A stretch of 64,000 bases of DNA. Origin: Foliamicus sp965115835. GTDB lineage: Bacteria; Pseudomonadota; Gammaproteobacteria; Steroidobacterales; Foliamicaceae. The notes beneath the pieces were generated by a model, which was given only the letters and a program-made list of their open reading frames with translations, searched no databases and was not told the DNA's origin. Location of the stretch: positions 1,240,001-1,304,000 of the forward strand of contig OZ220471.1 in the NCBI GenBank assembly GCA_965115835.1, given 5' to 3'. Made by a program: the position numbers and the translations under genes. Of this stretch, positions 1-7,220 are shown piece after piece (position 1 is the stretch's first letter; every line of letters starts with the position of its first letter).

Positions 1-1
1 C

Positions 2-925
2 ACGGGCGCGCCGATTCCGCAGGGCGCCGACACCGTCATTCCTGTCGAGCGCATCCGCGAGACTGACGGCAGCGTGAAAATCGACGGCGACTACCGCCCG
101 GAACCCGGCCAGTTCATCCACAGGCAAGGCTCCGACCGGCGCGCCGGCGCCCTGCTGCTGAAAGCTGGCCAGCGCCTCGGCGGCGTGGAAGTGGCGCTGC
201 TCAGCGCAAACGGCGTCGCGGAACCGGTGGTTGCGCTCGACCCCCGTATTGCGCTCGTTTCCACCGGCGACGAGCTGGTGGGATTCGGCGCTCGTCCCCA
301 GCCCTGGCAAATCCGTTCCAGCAACGGCCCCGCCATGACCGCCCTGCTCCACTGCCACGGGTACCGCACGGTCCGCGCCATCCATGCGCCGGACAAGCCC
401 GCAATCCTTGCCGAGCGGATTGGCGATGCTCTTTCCGCAAGCGAGGCGCTGATCCTGAGCGGCGGCGTCTCGAAAGGCGCCAGGGACCATGTGCCCGGCG
501 TCCTGACCGGGCTCGGAGTTACGCCGGTGTTTCACCGCGTCCGCCAACGCCCCGGCTTGCCCCTGTGGTTCGGCGTGCATGGCGAGAAGCCCGTCTTCGG
601 CTTGCCCGGCAACCCCGTATCCAGCCTTGTTTGCCTGCGCCGCTACGTGATCCCGGCGCTTGGCAAGGCCCAGGGCGCCCGCCAACCCGCGGCGGAAACC
701 GCCACGCTCGCCGAAGCCGTAACCTTCGAGCCGAAACTCACCTGCTTTTTGCCGGTGCAGCTTTCAACGGACAAGAGCGGGCAACTTCTCGCCCGCCCCT
801 GCCCCACCAACACCTCCGGCGATTTTTTCTCGCTGGCCCGAACCGACGGTTTCGCCCAACTCCCCGCAAACCGCGTTCGGTTCCCCGCCGGTTGCGCCAT
901 CCGCGTGTTTCGCTGGAACGCCTGA
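2..925 (+). CDS. moeA: Molybdopterin molybdenumtransferase MoeA, C-terminal part (5' end outside window)
   Basis: This enzyme inserts molybdate into adenylylated molybdopterin, the last step of molybdenum cofactor synthesis in the cytoplasm. The reading frame is open from base 2, so the gene enters from the left edge. The first visible residues (TGAPIPQGADTVIP) are the conserved MoeA signature. Downstream the MPT-binding fold shows STGDEL, RSSNG, LSGGVSKG and GLPGNPVSS, the usual order, then the small C-terminal beta domain. About 307 residues are present of a usual ~400; the N-terminal ~100 are missing. moaB lies 3.7 kb downstream on the same strand but is not in the same operon. The family call is secure; moeA is preferred over moaB/mogA-type proteins because of the C-terminal domain. 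Confidence 0.95.
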   Translation, partial: TGAPIPQGADTVIPVERIRETDGSVKIDGDYRPEPGQFIHRQGSDRRAGALLLKAGQRLGGVEVALLSANGVAEPVVALDPRIALVSTGDELVGFGARPQPWQIRSSNGPAMTALLHCHGYRTVRAIHAPDKPAILAERIGDALSASEALILSGGVSKGARDHVPGVLTGLGVTPVFHRVRQRPGLPLWFGVHGEKPVFGLPGNPVSSLVCLRRYVIPALGKAQGARQPAAETATLAEAVTFEPKLTCFLPVQLSTDKSGQLLARPCPTNTSGDFFSLARTDGFAQLPANRVRFPAGCAIRVFRWNA

Positions 926-996
926 CATTCCCCGCCAGCACGGGGGTTTCGCCCCCGAGGCGACGCACGCGGTTCCGGCGCCCTGATATTCCGGGG

Positions 997-2331
997 TTAT
1001 GGGAGCGAATCGAGGACCTGACCAAGCTTCTCGACAAGTTCGGCGATGTGCTCCTCTCCGGCAATCAGCGCGGGGCACACCGCGACCGTATCGCCGGTGG
1101 CGCGCACCAGCAAGCCGTTCTCGAAGCAGCGGCGGAAAACCTCCTGGGCGCGGGCGGCAGGCCGGTCCGCGATCGGCTCCAGCTCGACGGCGCCCAGCAT
1201 GCCGAAATCGCGGATATCGATCACGAAAGGCTTGCCTTTCAGCGACTGGAGCGCATCGCCCAGCAACTTGCCCGTTTCCCTGCCGCGCGCGAACAGATCC
1301 TCGTCGCGGTACACATCCAGCGCTGCATGCGCCGCCGCCACCGCCAGCGGGTGCCCCGAACAGGTATAGCCATGCGCAAACTCGATGAGCTGCTCCGGGC
1401 CCTGCATGAAGTCGTCGTAGATGTCCTGGCGCGACAGCACCGCGCCCATGGGCGCGGCGCCGCTGGTGAGCGCCTTCGCCAGCGTGATCATATCCGGCTT
1501 CACCCCGAAAGTCTGCGAAGCAAACGCCTCGCCGGTGCGCCCGAAGCCGGTAATCACCTCGTCGAAGATCAGCAGGATCCCGTGCTCGTCGCAAATGTTG
1601 CGAATCCGCTCCAGGTAGCCCCGCGGCGGAATCAGCACGCCGCCCGAACAGGCGATAGGTTCCACGATGACCGCCGCGACGGTGGAAGGATCGTGCAGGG
1701 CCACGATCCGTTCCAGTTCGTCGGCCAGGTGAGCGCCCCACTTGGGCTGCCCGCGGCTGTAGGCCTGACGCTCGAGGTTCTGCGTATGCCCGAGGTGGTC
1801 CACACCCGGGAGCATGGCGCCGAACAGCTTGCGGTTCGACGAAATGCCGCCCACCGAAATGCCGCCGAACCCCACGCCATGGTAGCCCTTCTGGCGTCCG
1901 ATCAACCGCACGCGCTGCCCTTCGCCACGCACCCGGTGCCATGCGATCGCAATTTTCAGCGCCGTATCCACCGACTCCGAACCGGAGTTCGTGAAGAACA
2001 CCCTGGACAATCCTTGCGGCGCCAGATCCGCCAGCCGGTTGGCTAACCCGAAGGTGCGCGGATAGCCCATCTGGAAGGCCGTGTAGTAATCCAGCTTCGC
2101 CGCCTGCTCCCGGATCGCAGACACGATGTGCGGATGGCAATGCCCCGCATTGCAGCACCACAGTCCCGACGCGCCGTCGAGCACTTGCCGCCGGTCGTGC
2201 GTCGTGTAGTACATGCCCCTGGCGCCAACCACAAAACGCGGGTTGGCCTTGAACTGTCGATTGGCCGTAAATGGCATCCAGTACGCCTGCAAGTCGGGCA
2301 GGTCCATCATCACACTTGTGCTCGTATCCAT
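997..2331 (-). CDS. Class III omega-amino acid:pyruvate transaminase
   Basis: A PLP-dependent fold-type I aminotransferase of 444 residues, the normal length for the omega-amino acid/beta-alanine:pyruvate group. Visible landmarks are the N-terminal YWMPFTANRQFK, the phosphate-binding FFTNSGSESVDTALK, the cofactor aspartate in LLIFDEVITGFGRTG, and the PLP lysine in TLAKALTSGAAPMGAV. It is expected to move the amino group of beta-alanine or another omega-amine to pyruvate in the cytosol; the exact amine is inferred. It is convergent with moeA (71-bp gap). The ATG at 2331 is used; a second ATG seven codons in is possible. A poor Shine-Dalgarno sequence precedes both. Confidence 0.9.
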   Translation of the reverse strand: MDTSTSVMMDLPDLQAYWMPFTANRQFKANPRFVVGARGMYYTTHDRRQVLDGASGLWCCNAGHCHPHIVSAIREQAAKLDYYTAFQMGYPRTFGLANRLADLAPQGLSRVFFTNSGSESVDTALKIAIAWHRVRGEGQRVRLIGRQKGYHGVGFGGISVGGISSNRKLFGAMLPGVDHLGHTQNLERQAYSRGQPKWGAHLADELERIVALHDPSTVAAVIVEPIACSGGVLIPPRGYLERIRNICDEHGILLIFDEVITGFGRTGEAFASQTFGVKPDMITLAKALTSGAAPMGAVLSRQDIYDDFMQGPEQLIEFAHGYTCSGHPLAVAAAHAALDVYRDEDLFARGRETGKLLGDALQSLKGKPFVIDIRDFGMLGAVELEPIADRPAARAQEVFRRCFENGLLVRATGDTVAVCPALIAGEEHIAELVEKLGQVLDSLP

Positions 2332-2714
2332 AAGCCCCGTAGCCTACCAGCACGACACCCACCCGGCAATCGAATCCTGGCGCGCCTGACCCGAAAAGCA
2401 CAAATGCAGCCACCAAAGTCGGCCAGACTCGCCGGGGCCGACAGCCGCTGGGCCACGCTGGAAAAAGGGGGTTAACATACCGATGGCTGGAGTTTCCAGG
2501 GCAATCAGGAAGTGCAGACCGGGATGAAAACCATCAAACCCGCCAGTCATGGCGCAGATGGACTGCGTGGCGGTGTCGGCGATGACGCCGCTACCTTGAA
2601 AGGCGGCCCCGGCAACGGTTCCGGCCGGGAGTGGATCAGGCGCCCACCGATCCATGAGTGCCGCGAACCGGCAGGACTCACTTCCATGCAAACCTCCATG
2701 CAGGAGACGAAACA
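2332..2714. other. Intergenic region between divergent transaminase and RTX genes
   Basis: These 383 bases must hold the divergent promoters of the transaminase and the RTX gene; I see no near-consensus pair of promoter boxes. A short frame at 2512-2718 (+) contains two glycine-rich stretches resembling RTX turns (GGVGDDAAT and LKGGPGNG), but their spacing is not the regular nine. It could be a decayed RTX fragment or chance. Confidence 0.4.
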
Positions 2715-4511
2715 ATGACGCAGGATATTTCCCGCACTGGCGGCGACGGCGACGATGCCCTGGTTGGCGGGTCGGGCAACGACACGCTCGATGGCGCCAA
2801 GGGTAACGACACGCTCACCGGCGGTGGCGGCAACGACACCCTGTATGGAGACGAAGGCAACGACACGCTGAACGGAGGTGAGGGCAAGGACAATCTGTTC
2901 GGCGGCGGCGGTGACGACACGCTGAGCGGCGGCGGTGGCTATGATTACCTGTATGGCGGCTTGGGCGCGGACACCTTCGTGTTTGCGGCGGGGGAAGGGT
3001 CTACCCGCATTGTCGATTTCGAGGAAGGCGAAACCATCCGGATTTCCGGCGTGTCCGGCGGTTTTGCGGGGCTGGTCATCAAGCAGAACGGCGCCAACGC
3101 CGTCATCCGCTATGGCGACGGCGACACCATCACCCTGGAGGGCGTGTCGGCGGATTCGCTCGGTGCGGACACCTTCGAGTTTGTTGCGGCTGAAAACGCC
3201 CCGAGCGGCAACAACGGCAGCGGTGCTCCGCAGGGCGCGTCGGACGGCGATGCCCCGAACGACAACGACGGCGGCGCGACGAACGACGATTCCACTGGCG
3301 AGGGTGCGCGGCGCGGCGGCAAGGGTGCGGACACCCTCGACGGCGGGAACGGCGATGACATGCTGAAAGGCCGCAAGGGCAACGATAGGCTCAACGGCCA
3401 CGGGGGCGACGACACCTTGAGGGGCGGCAAGGGCAATGACACCCTGGACGGCGGCGCCGGCGACGACACCCTGAGGGGCGGCAAGGGCAATGACACCCTG
3501 GACGGCGGTGCGGGTTCCGATACCTTCGTGTTTCGGTCGGGAGACGGCAGCGACACCATTACCGATTTCGGGGAAGGCGACCGGATTCGTATCGATGGAG
3601 TCCCTGTCGGCTCCGAGGGGCTGGATATTCGTCAGGATGGCGCTGATGCCGTGGTCCACTACGGCGATGGCGACACGATCACCCTGCAGGGCGTGTCGGC
3701 GGACTCCCTTGACGATAGCTTCAAATTCAGAAAAACAGGCGACACCCTGGCCGGCGGCGACAGCGACGATACCCTGCAAGGGAGCGAAGGCGACGACACC
3801 CTGCAAGGGGGTGACGGCGACGACACCCTGTATGGCGGTGACGGCGACGACGCCCTGACCGGCGGCGGCGGCAATGACTGGCTTTGGGGCGGCAACGGCG
3901 CCGACACTCTCCATGGCGGTAACGACCATGACAGGCTGTCGGGCGGCGACGGCGATGACACCCTCCATGGCGGTAACGGCAGCGACCGCATGCATGGCGG
4001 CGATGGCGACGATACCATGTATACGGGAGGCCGCAGCAGCAAGTACGACAAGAACAAGGCGTACGGCGGCAGCGGCAACGACACCATACATGGCGGTTCC
4101 GCCAGGGACTACATGCAGGGCGACAGCGGTGATGACACTCTCCATGGCGGCGACGGCAACGACTCTCTCCAAGGCGGCGTCGGCGACGACACGCTGAAGG
4201 GCGGCGCAGGTAACGACACGCTGATGGGCGGCGCGGGCAACGACAAGCTCTACGGCGACGGCGGCAACGATACGTTTGTTTTCACCAACAACACCTCGGG
4301 CAACGGGGATCGCGACACGATCAGGGATTTCAGCAACGGGGACACTATCCAGCTTTTCGGCTTCACCGGCGTGGACGGCTTCAGCGATATCCAGGGCAGA
4401 ATCACCATGGAATCAGGTGAAACCATCATCGACCTGACGGATGTGGACGGCGGCCTGATCGTCCTTCATGGCGTGACCGAAGTGGATGCCGGGGACTTCG
4501 ATTTCGGATAA
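2715..4511 (+). CDS. RTX (haemolysin-type calcium-binding repeat) protein, repeats only
   Basis: A 598-residue acidic protein made almost entirely of RTX nonapeptides (GGxGxDxLx), which fold into a calcium-filled parallel beta-roll outside the cell. Three repeat blocks (about residues 8-85, 200-270 and 345-530) each end in a cap of the form DTFVF...D(T)I.DF..GD.I. An Asp/Asn/Gly-rich linker near residues 170-200 separates blocks 1 and 2. There is no signal peptide, and the C-terminus is short and acidic-hydrophobic (AGDFDFG), as in type I secretion substrates. No catalytic or adhesion domain is visible, and no ABC exporter is in the window. The start at 2715 is chosen for the AGGAG-type site at 2702; an upstream in-frame start at 2658 lacks one. 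Function beyond calcium binding is unknown. Confidence 0.88.
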   Translation: MTQDISRTGGDGDDALVGGSGNDTLDGAKGNDTLTGGGGNDTLYGDEGNDTLNGGEGKDNLFGGGGDDTLSGGGGYDYLYGGLGADTFVFAAGEGSTRIVDFEEGETIRISGVSGGFAGLVIKQNGANAVIRYGDGDTITLEGVSADSLGADTFEFVAAENAPSGNNGSGAPQGASDGDAPNDNDGGATNDDSTGEGARRGGKGADTLDGGNGDDMLKGRKGNDRLNGHGGDDTLRGGKGNDTLDGGAGDDTLRGGKGNDTLDGGAGSDTFVFRSGDGSDTITDFGEGDRIRIDGVPVGSEGLDIRQDGADAVVHYGDGDTITLQGVSADSLDDSFKFRKTGDTLAGGDSDDTLQGSEGDDTLQGGDGDDTLYGGDGDDALTGGGGNDWLWGGNGADTLHGGNDHDRLSGGDGDDTLHGGNGSDRMHGGDGDDTMYTGGRSSKYDKNKAYGGSGNDTIHGGSARDYMQGDSGDDTLHGGDGNDSLQGGVGDDTLKGGAGNDTLMGGAGNDKLYGDGGNDTFVFTNNTSGNGDRDTIRDFSNGDTIQLFGFTGVDGFSDIQGRITMESGETIIDLTDVDGGLIVLHGVTEVDAGDFDFG

Positions 4512-4516
4512 CCCGA

Positions 4517-4549
4517 GCAAATCCCCGATCGAGTCCGCCCGGGGTTTGC
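4517..4549 (+). terminator. Hairpin after the RTX gene
   Basis: An inverted repeat (GCAAATCCCCG / CGGGGTTTGC, one bulged base) begins five bases after the RTX stop codon. There is no long T-run, so it may act as a weak terminator or a 3'-end stabilising stem. Confidence 0.45.
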
Positions 4550-4592
4550 CGGGATCCTGCGCGAGTTCTGTTGCGCCACCCGGTACCAGCCG

Positions 4593-4621
4593 TGTGATCG
4601 GTGAGATATCCGGGCTAGAAT
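4593..4621 (+). promoter_or_regulatory. Possible sigma-70 promoter for moaB
   Basis: A good -10 box (TAGAAT, 4616-4621) lies 28 bases before the moaB start, with a poor -35 (TGTGAT) 17 bases upstream. The -10 match is the main support. Confidence 0.35.
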
Positions 4622-4649
4622 CACCTTGGGTTAGCGGGAGAGCGCAACC

Positions 4650-5174
4650 TTGAGTGAGAAACCGGACACCTTCCTGCCCCTGAACATTGCCGTGCTGACC
4701 GTATCGGACAGCCGCACCTTGGAAACAGACGACTCCGGCGCGCTTGTGGCGGAGCGCATTGCCGCCGCCGGCCACAGGCTCCACCAGCGCCTGCTCGAAC
4801 CCGACCACCGCTACCGCATCCGCGCCGTCGTGGCCCGGTGGATTGCCGATGAAGCAGTGGACGCCGTAATCACCACCGGCGGCACCGGCCTGACCGGGCG
4901 CGATGGCACACCCGAGGCCGTGGCGCCGCTTCTGGACAAGCAGATCGAGGGCTTCGGTGAAATGTTCCGGGTGCTGTCGTACCAGGACATCGGCACTGCC
5001 ACGCTGCAATCGCGCTGCCTGGCGGGGCTGGCCAACGGCACCTTCGTGTTCTGCCTGCCCGGCTCGCGCAACGCCGTAGCCACCGGCTGGGACCGGCTCA
5101 TCGAAGCCCAGCTCGACGCCCGTACCCGTCCCTGCAACCTGGCCGAACTCAGGCCCCGCTTGCGGGAAGCGTAA
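4650..5174 (+). CDS. moaB: Molybdenum cofactor biosynthesis protein B
   Basis: A 174-residue MoaB/MogA-family protein (E. coli MoaB is of similar length). MogA-type proteins adenylylate molybdopterin before MoeA inserts molybdate; MoaB proteins do this in many bacteria. It shows SDSRTLETDDSG near the N-terminus and the substrate-binding TTGGTGLTGRDGTPEA around residue 72. The start is TTG at 4650, placed eight bases after a GGGAG Shine-Dalgarno sequence; no in-frame ATG fits. It runs into gloB with a gap of four bases, so the two are probably co-transcribed. With moeA in the same window, it suggests the cell makes molybdoenzymes. Confidence 0.92.
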   Translation: MSEKPDTFLPLNIAVLTVSDSRTLETDDSGALVAERIAAAGHRLHQRLLEPDHRYRIRAVVARWIADEAVDAVITTGGTGLTGRDGTPEAVAPLLDKQIEGFGEMFRVLSYQDIGTATLQSRCLAGLANGTFVFCLPGSRNAVATGWDRLIEAQLDARTRPCNLAELRPRLREA

Positions 5175-5178
5175 GTCC

Positions 5179-5949
5179 ATGGCGCTGTTGCATATTCACC
5201 AGTTCCCCTGCCTGTCCGACAACTACGGCTTTCTCGTCCACGAGCGCCTGTCCGGCGTGACTGCCGCCATCGACACGCCCGACGCCTGCGCCATAGATCG
5301 CGAACTCAGGCGCAAGCGCTGGCGCTTGACGCACATCCTCAACACCCACCACCATCCCGACCACACCGGCGGCAACCTGTGGCTCAAGGAACACACCGGC
5401 TGCATCGTCGTGGGGCCCAACGCCGACGCGGCCCGCATCCCTGGCATCGACCTGCAGGTGAGCGAAGGCGACACCCTGGAGTTCGGCAGCGCCGAGGCCC
5501 TCGTTTACGACACCCCCGGCCACACCAGCGGCCACATCGTCTATTACTTCGCCGGCGAACAAGTCGCCTTCGTGGGCGACACCCTCTTCGCCATGGGCTG
5601 CGGGCGCCTGTTCGAAGGCACTCCGGCGCAAATGTGGGACTCGCTCCAGAAGCTGATGAACTGGCCCGACCGCACACGCATCTACTGTGCGCATGAATAC
5701 ACCCGGGCGAACGGACGCTTCGCGCTGACCGTGGAGCCCGGCAATCACGCGCTCATCCGGCGCATGGAAGAAGTGGAGCGCCTGCGCGCTGCGGACCGGC
5801 CCACCGTGCCCACAACACTGTATCAGGAAAAGCGCACCAACCCCTTCCTGCGCCCGGACAGCCAGGGGATCCGCACGCAACTCGGCATGGAGGAAGCCGA
5901 CAATGTGGATGTGTTCGCAGAAGTGCGGCGCCGCAAGGATCGCTTCTGA
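5179..5949 (+). CDS. gloB: Hydroxyacylglutathione hydrolase (glyoxalase II)
   Basis: The enzyme hydrolyses S-D-lactoylglutathione to D-lactate and glutathione in methylglyoxal detoxification. The 256-residue length and motifs match the family: zinc-binding NTHHHPDHTGG (about residues 55-65), the histidine in TPGHTSGH (~113), the bridging aspartate in FVGDTLFAMGCGR (~134), and CAHEYT (~173). The C-terminal glutathione-binding helices end in a basic tail (RRRKDRF), as in GloB. Translation is probably coupled to moaB. A GC-rich hairpin follows ten bases after the stop. Confidence 0.95.
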   Translation: MALLHIHQFPCLSDNYGFLVHERLSGVTAAIDTPDACAIDRELRRKRWRLTHILNTHHHPDHTGGNLWLKEHTGCIVVGPNADAARIPGIDLQVSEGDTLEFGSAEALVYDTPGHTSGHIVYYFAGEQVAFVGDTLFAMGCGRLFEGTPAQMWDSLQKLMNWPDRTRIYCAHEYTRANGRFALTVEPGNHALIRRMEEVERLRAADRPTVPTTLYQEKRTNPFLRPDSQGIRTQLGMEEADNVDVFAEVRRRKDRF

Positions 5950-5958
5950 CGCAGGGTT

Positions 5959-5990
5959 CGGGGCCGGCGGGCGCCGGCGAACCGGCCCCG
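5959..5990 (+). terminator. GC-rich hairpin after gloB
   Basis: A nine-base perfect stem (CGGGGCCGG / CCGGCCCCG) with a 14-base loop sits just beyond the gloB stop. It has no T-tract. It could end transcription from either side, since rpsU converges from the right. Confidence 0.45.
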
Positions 5991-5995
5991 GGGCA

Positions 5996-6064
5996 TCAGC
6001 GCTGGAGTTCGGGCAATGCCATCTCGCCGCTGTCGATGAAATCAAGGACTGCCGGAATCTTCAT
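5996..6064 (-). pseudogene. N-terminal fragment of a DUF262-type protein
   Basis: A 22-codon frame starts at ATG 6064 and stops at 5996. It reads MKIPAVLDFIDSGEMALPEL then QR and stop. This is very close to the start of DUF262 proteins (GmrS/SspE-like nuclease/NTPase domain), which usually continue with GYVW. Nothing matching the rest of the domain follows. I read it as the 5' relic of a deleted DUF262 gene. Because it is so short, chance similarity cannot be excluded. Confidence 0.45.
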
Positions 6065-6181
6065 CGTGCAAGCCTGCCCGCCTTGGTCGCGGTCGAGGCG
6101 GTATGCACGGATCCTGCGGAAACAGGGCGTGGCTCAATGCGGCGCAGGACAACATTCCCCAGGCCGCAAGCCCGACAGGCG

Positions 6182-6397
6182 CTAGTAAAGGCGGCGGCGG
6201 CGATTGGTCTCGCGGCTGGTGCGCTTGGCCTGACGCTTCACCGCGGCGGCCTTCTGGCGCTTGCGCACCTGGGTTGGCTTTTCGTAGAACTCGCGCCGGC
6301 GCACCTCGGCCAGTATGCCGGCCTTCTCGCAAGCGCGCTTGAAACGCCGCAAGGCCGCGTCAAAGACTTCGTTCTCTTTTACCCGCACGTTAGGCAA
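6182..6397 (-). CDS. rpsU: 30S ribosomal protein S21
   Basis: A small basic ribosomal protein of 71 residues, the standard length, with the hallmark stretch RRFKRACEKAGILAEVRRRE followed by FYEKPT and a basic tail ending RRRRLY. S21 helps the 30S subunit base-pair with Shine-Dalgarno sequences. The start is taken as TTG at 6397 because it gives the family N-terminus (x-P-x-V-R-V-x-E-N-E) and lies eight bases after GGGGGA; no ATG is available. A near-consensus promoter lies upstream at 6428-6456. In many bacteria rpsU heads the rpsU-dnaG-rpoD operon; here it is on the other strand from dnaG and rpoD. Confidence 0.95.
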   Translation of the reverse strand: MPNVRVKENEVFDAALRRFKRACEKAGILAEVRRREFYEKPTQVRKRQKAAAVKRQAKRTSRETNRRRRLY

Positions 6398-6427
6398 GTG
6401 GGAATCCCCCAGCTGCAAGAATCGAGG

Positions 6428-6456
6428 ATTCTAGCCACAGGCGCCCCCTATTGCAA
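6428..6456 (-). promoter_or_regulatory. Sigma-70 promoter of rpsU
   Basis: On the minus strand a -35 box TTGCAA (6456-6451) is followed after exactly 17 bases by a -10 box TAGAAT (6433-6428). The predicted transcript starts about 25 bases before the TTG start of rpsU. Confidence 0.65.
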
Positions 6457-6470
6457 TTGCCGGCGACTCT

Positions 6471-6498
6471 TTGACGGCCCGGCAGCGGATGGTACCAT
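6471..6498 (+). promoter_or_regulatory. Possible sigma-70 promoter for the 6536 gene
   Basis: TTGACG (6471-6476) and TACCAT (6493-6498), 16 bases apart, lie about 38 bases before the ATG of the small gene at 6536. It is divergent from the rpsU promoter. Confidence 0.45.
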
Positions 6499-6535
6499 TG
6501 GAGGCTGCTGAATCAGCGAATCACGGGTGAACGCA

Positions 6536-6877
6536 ATGAGTCACGATCAGCGGTTGCCGGACGAGTTTTTCGCCGGCGAAGACGAGTATCCCGAAGGTTT
6601 CCAGGAAGCGATCGATGCTGTCATCAACGGCGGCAACAAGCTGCTGGAATCCAACGAGGAGCCGGATGCGTGGGATGTCGCGTCGGGCCTGCTGGCGGGC
6701 GCGGTTCACTTCTGGCTTTTCTCCCGGCAGCCCTGCGCGGATCCGCTTTGCGAATCCTGCGCTTCGATGGCCACCGCCGAACTGCGTCTGGCGCGCCTGC
6801 TGGAGGAAGTCAATCGGCATTGCGAAGAGAGCGAATACTTCCATACTCCGCTGGATCGGAACTCCGGGTCGGCCTGA
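6536..6877 (+). CDS. Conserved hypothetical protein, 113 residues
   Basis: I do not recognise this family. The protein is acidic, soluble and predicted helical, with an N-terminal DEFFAGEDEYPEGF segment and a cysteine cluster (PCADPLCESC) near residue 80. It has no signal peptide or membrane segment. ATG 6536 is preferred over GTG 6527 because GGGTGA is correctly spaced before it. Twenty-one bases separate it from the downstream 2Fe-2S ferredoxin and all following genes are on the same strand, so it is probably the first gene of the ferredoxin/acyl-CoA dehydrogenase operon. The cysteines might relate to metal binding, but that is speculation. Confidence 0.75.
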   Translation: MSHDQRLPDEFFAGEDEYPEGFQEAIDAVINGGNKLLESNEEPDAWDVASGLLAGAVHFWLFSRQPCADPLCESCASMATAELRLARLLEEVNRHCEESEYFHTPLDRNSGSA

Positions 6878-6898
6878 GCTGTCGATCCGCAAGGTGCA

Positions 6899-7213
6899 AT
6901 GGCGCGAATACAGGTAACCGATCGGAACGGCAACCATCTGGTCGTCGAGGGGACGGAGGGCGTCAGCGTGATGGAAACCTTGCGAGAGCTGGACAACGGC
7001 GTCGAGGCCCTTTGTGGCGGCATGTGTTCCTGCGCAACCTGCCACTGCTATGTTGATCCGGACTGGTGGGACAGATTGCCCCCGCGCTCGGCGGAGGAAA
7101 GCGAGTTGCTGAGCGAGCTGGAGCATGTTCGCGACCATTCGCGGCTGACCTGCCAGATCCGCCTTTCCCGGGACATGGACGGGCTGAAGCTCACCATCGC
7201 TCCCGCAGAGTAG
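6899..7213 (+). CDS. Adrenodoxin-type 2Fe-2S ferredoxin
   Basis: A 104-residue electron carrier of the vertebrate/adrenodoxin class, which typically serves cytochrome P450s or Rieske oxygenases. The cluster ligands are clear: C39, C43 and C48 in CGGMCSCATC, and C85 in LTCQI; C45 and C50 are extra cysteines. Around them are the acidic interaction helix (SAEESELLSELE) and the C-terminal strand DGLKLTI. No P450 or reductase is in the window. Its place just before two acyl-CoA dehydrogenases suggests a catabolic operon, perhaps for steroid-like or other hydrophobic carboxylates; the substrate is not readable from sequence. Confidence 0.93.
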   Translation: MARIQVTDRNGNHLVVEGTEGVSVMETLRELDNGVEALCGGMCSCATCHCYVDPDWWDRLPPRSAEESELLSELEHVRDHSRLTCQIRLSRDMDGLKLTIAPAE

Positions 7214-7220
7214 TTGCCGC

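Noticed and set aside
565..2046. 493-codon plus-strand frame over moeA and the transaminase
   Set aside because: Antisense to the transaminase and out of frame with moeA; no recognisable protein.
764..2416. 550-codon minus-strand frame overlapping the transaminase
   Set aside because: The transaminase frame on the same strand has all family motifs; this one is a high-GC shadow with an Arg/Gly/Ala-rich product.
2547..4172. 541-codon open frame on the minus strand across the RTX gene
   Set aside because: It is produced by the periodic GGxGxD codons of the RTX repeats read backwards; it is a Val/Ala-rich shadow with no independent features.
5903..6511. 202-codon plus-strand frame between gloB and the 6536 gene
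   Set aside because: It runs antisense to rpsU, which is certain, and has no ribosome site or domain.
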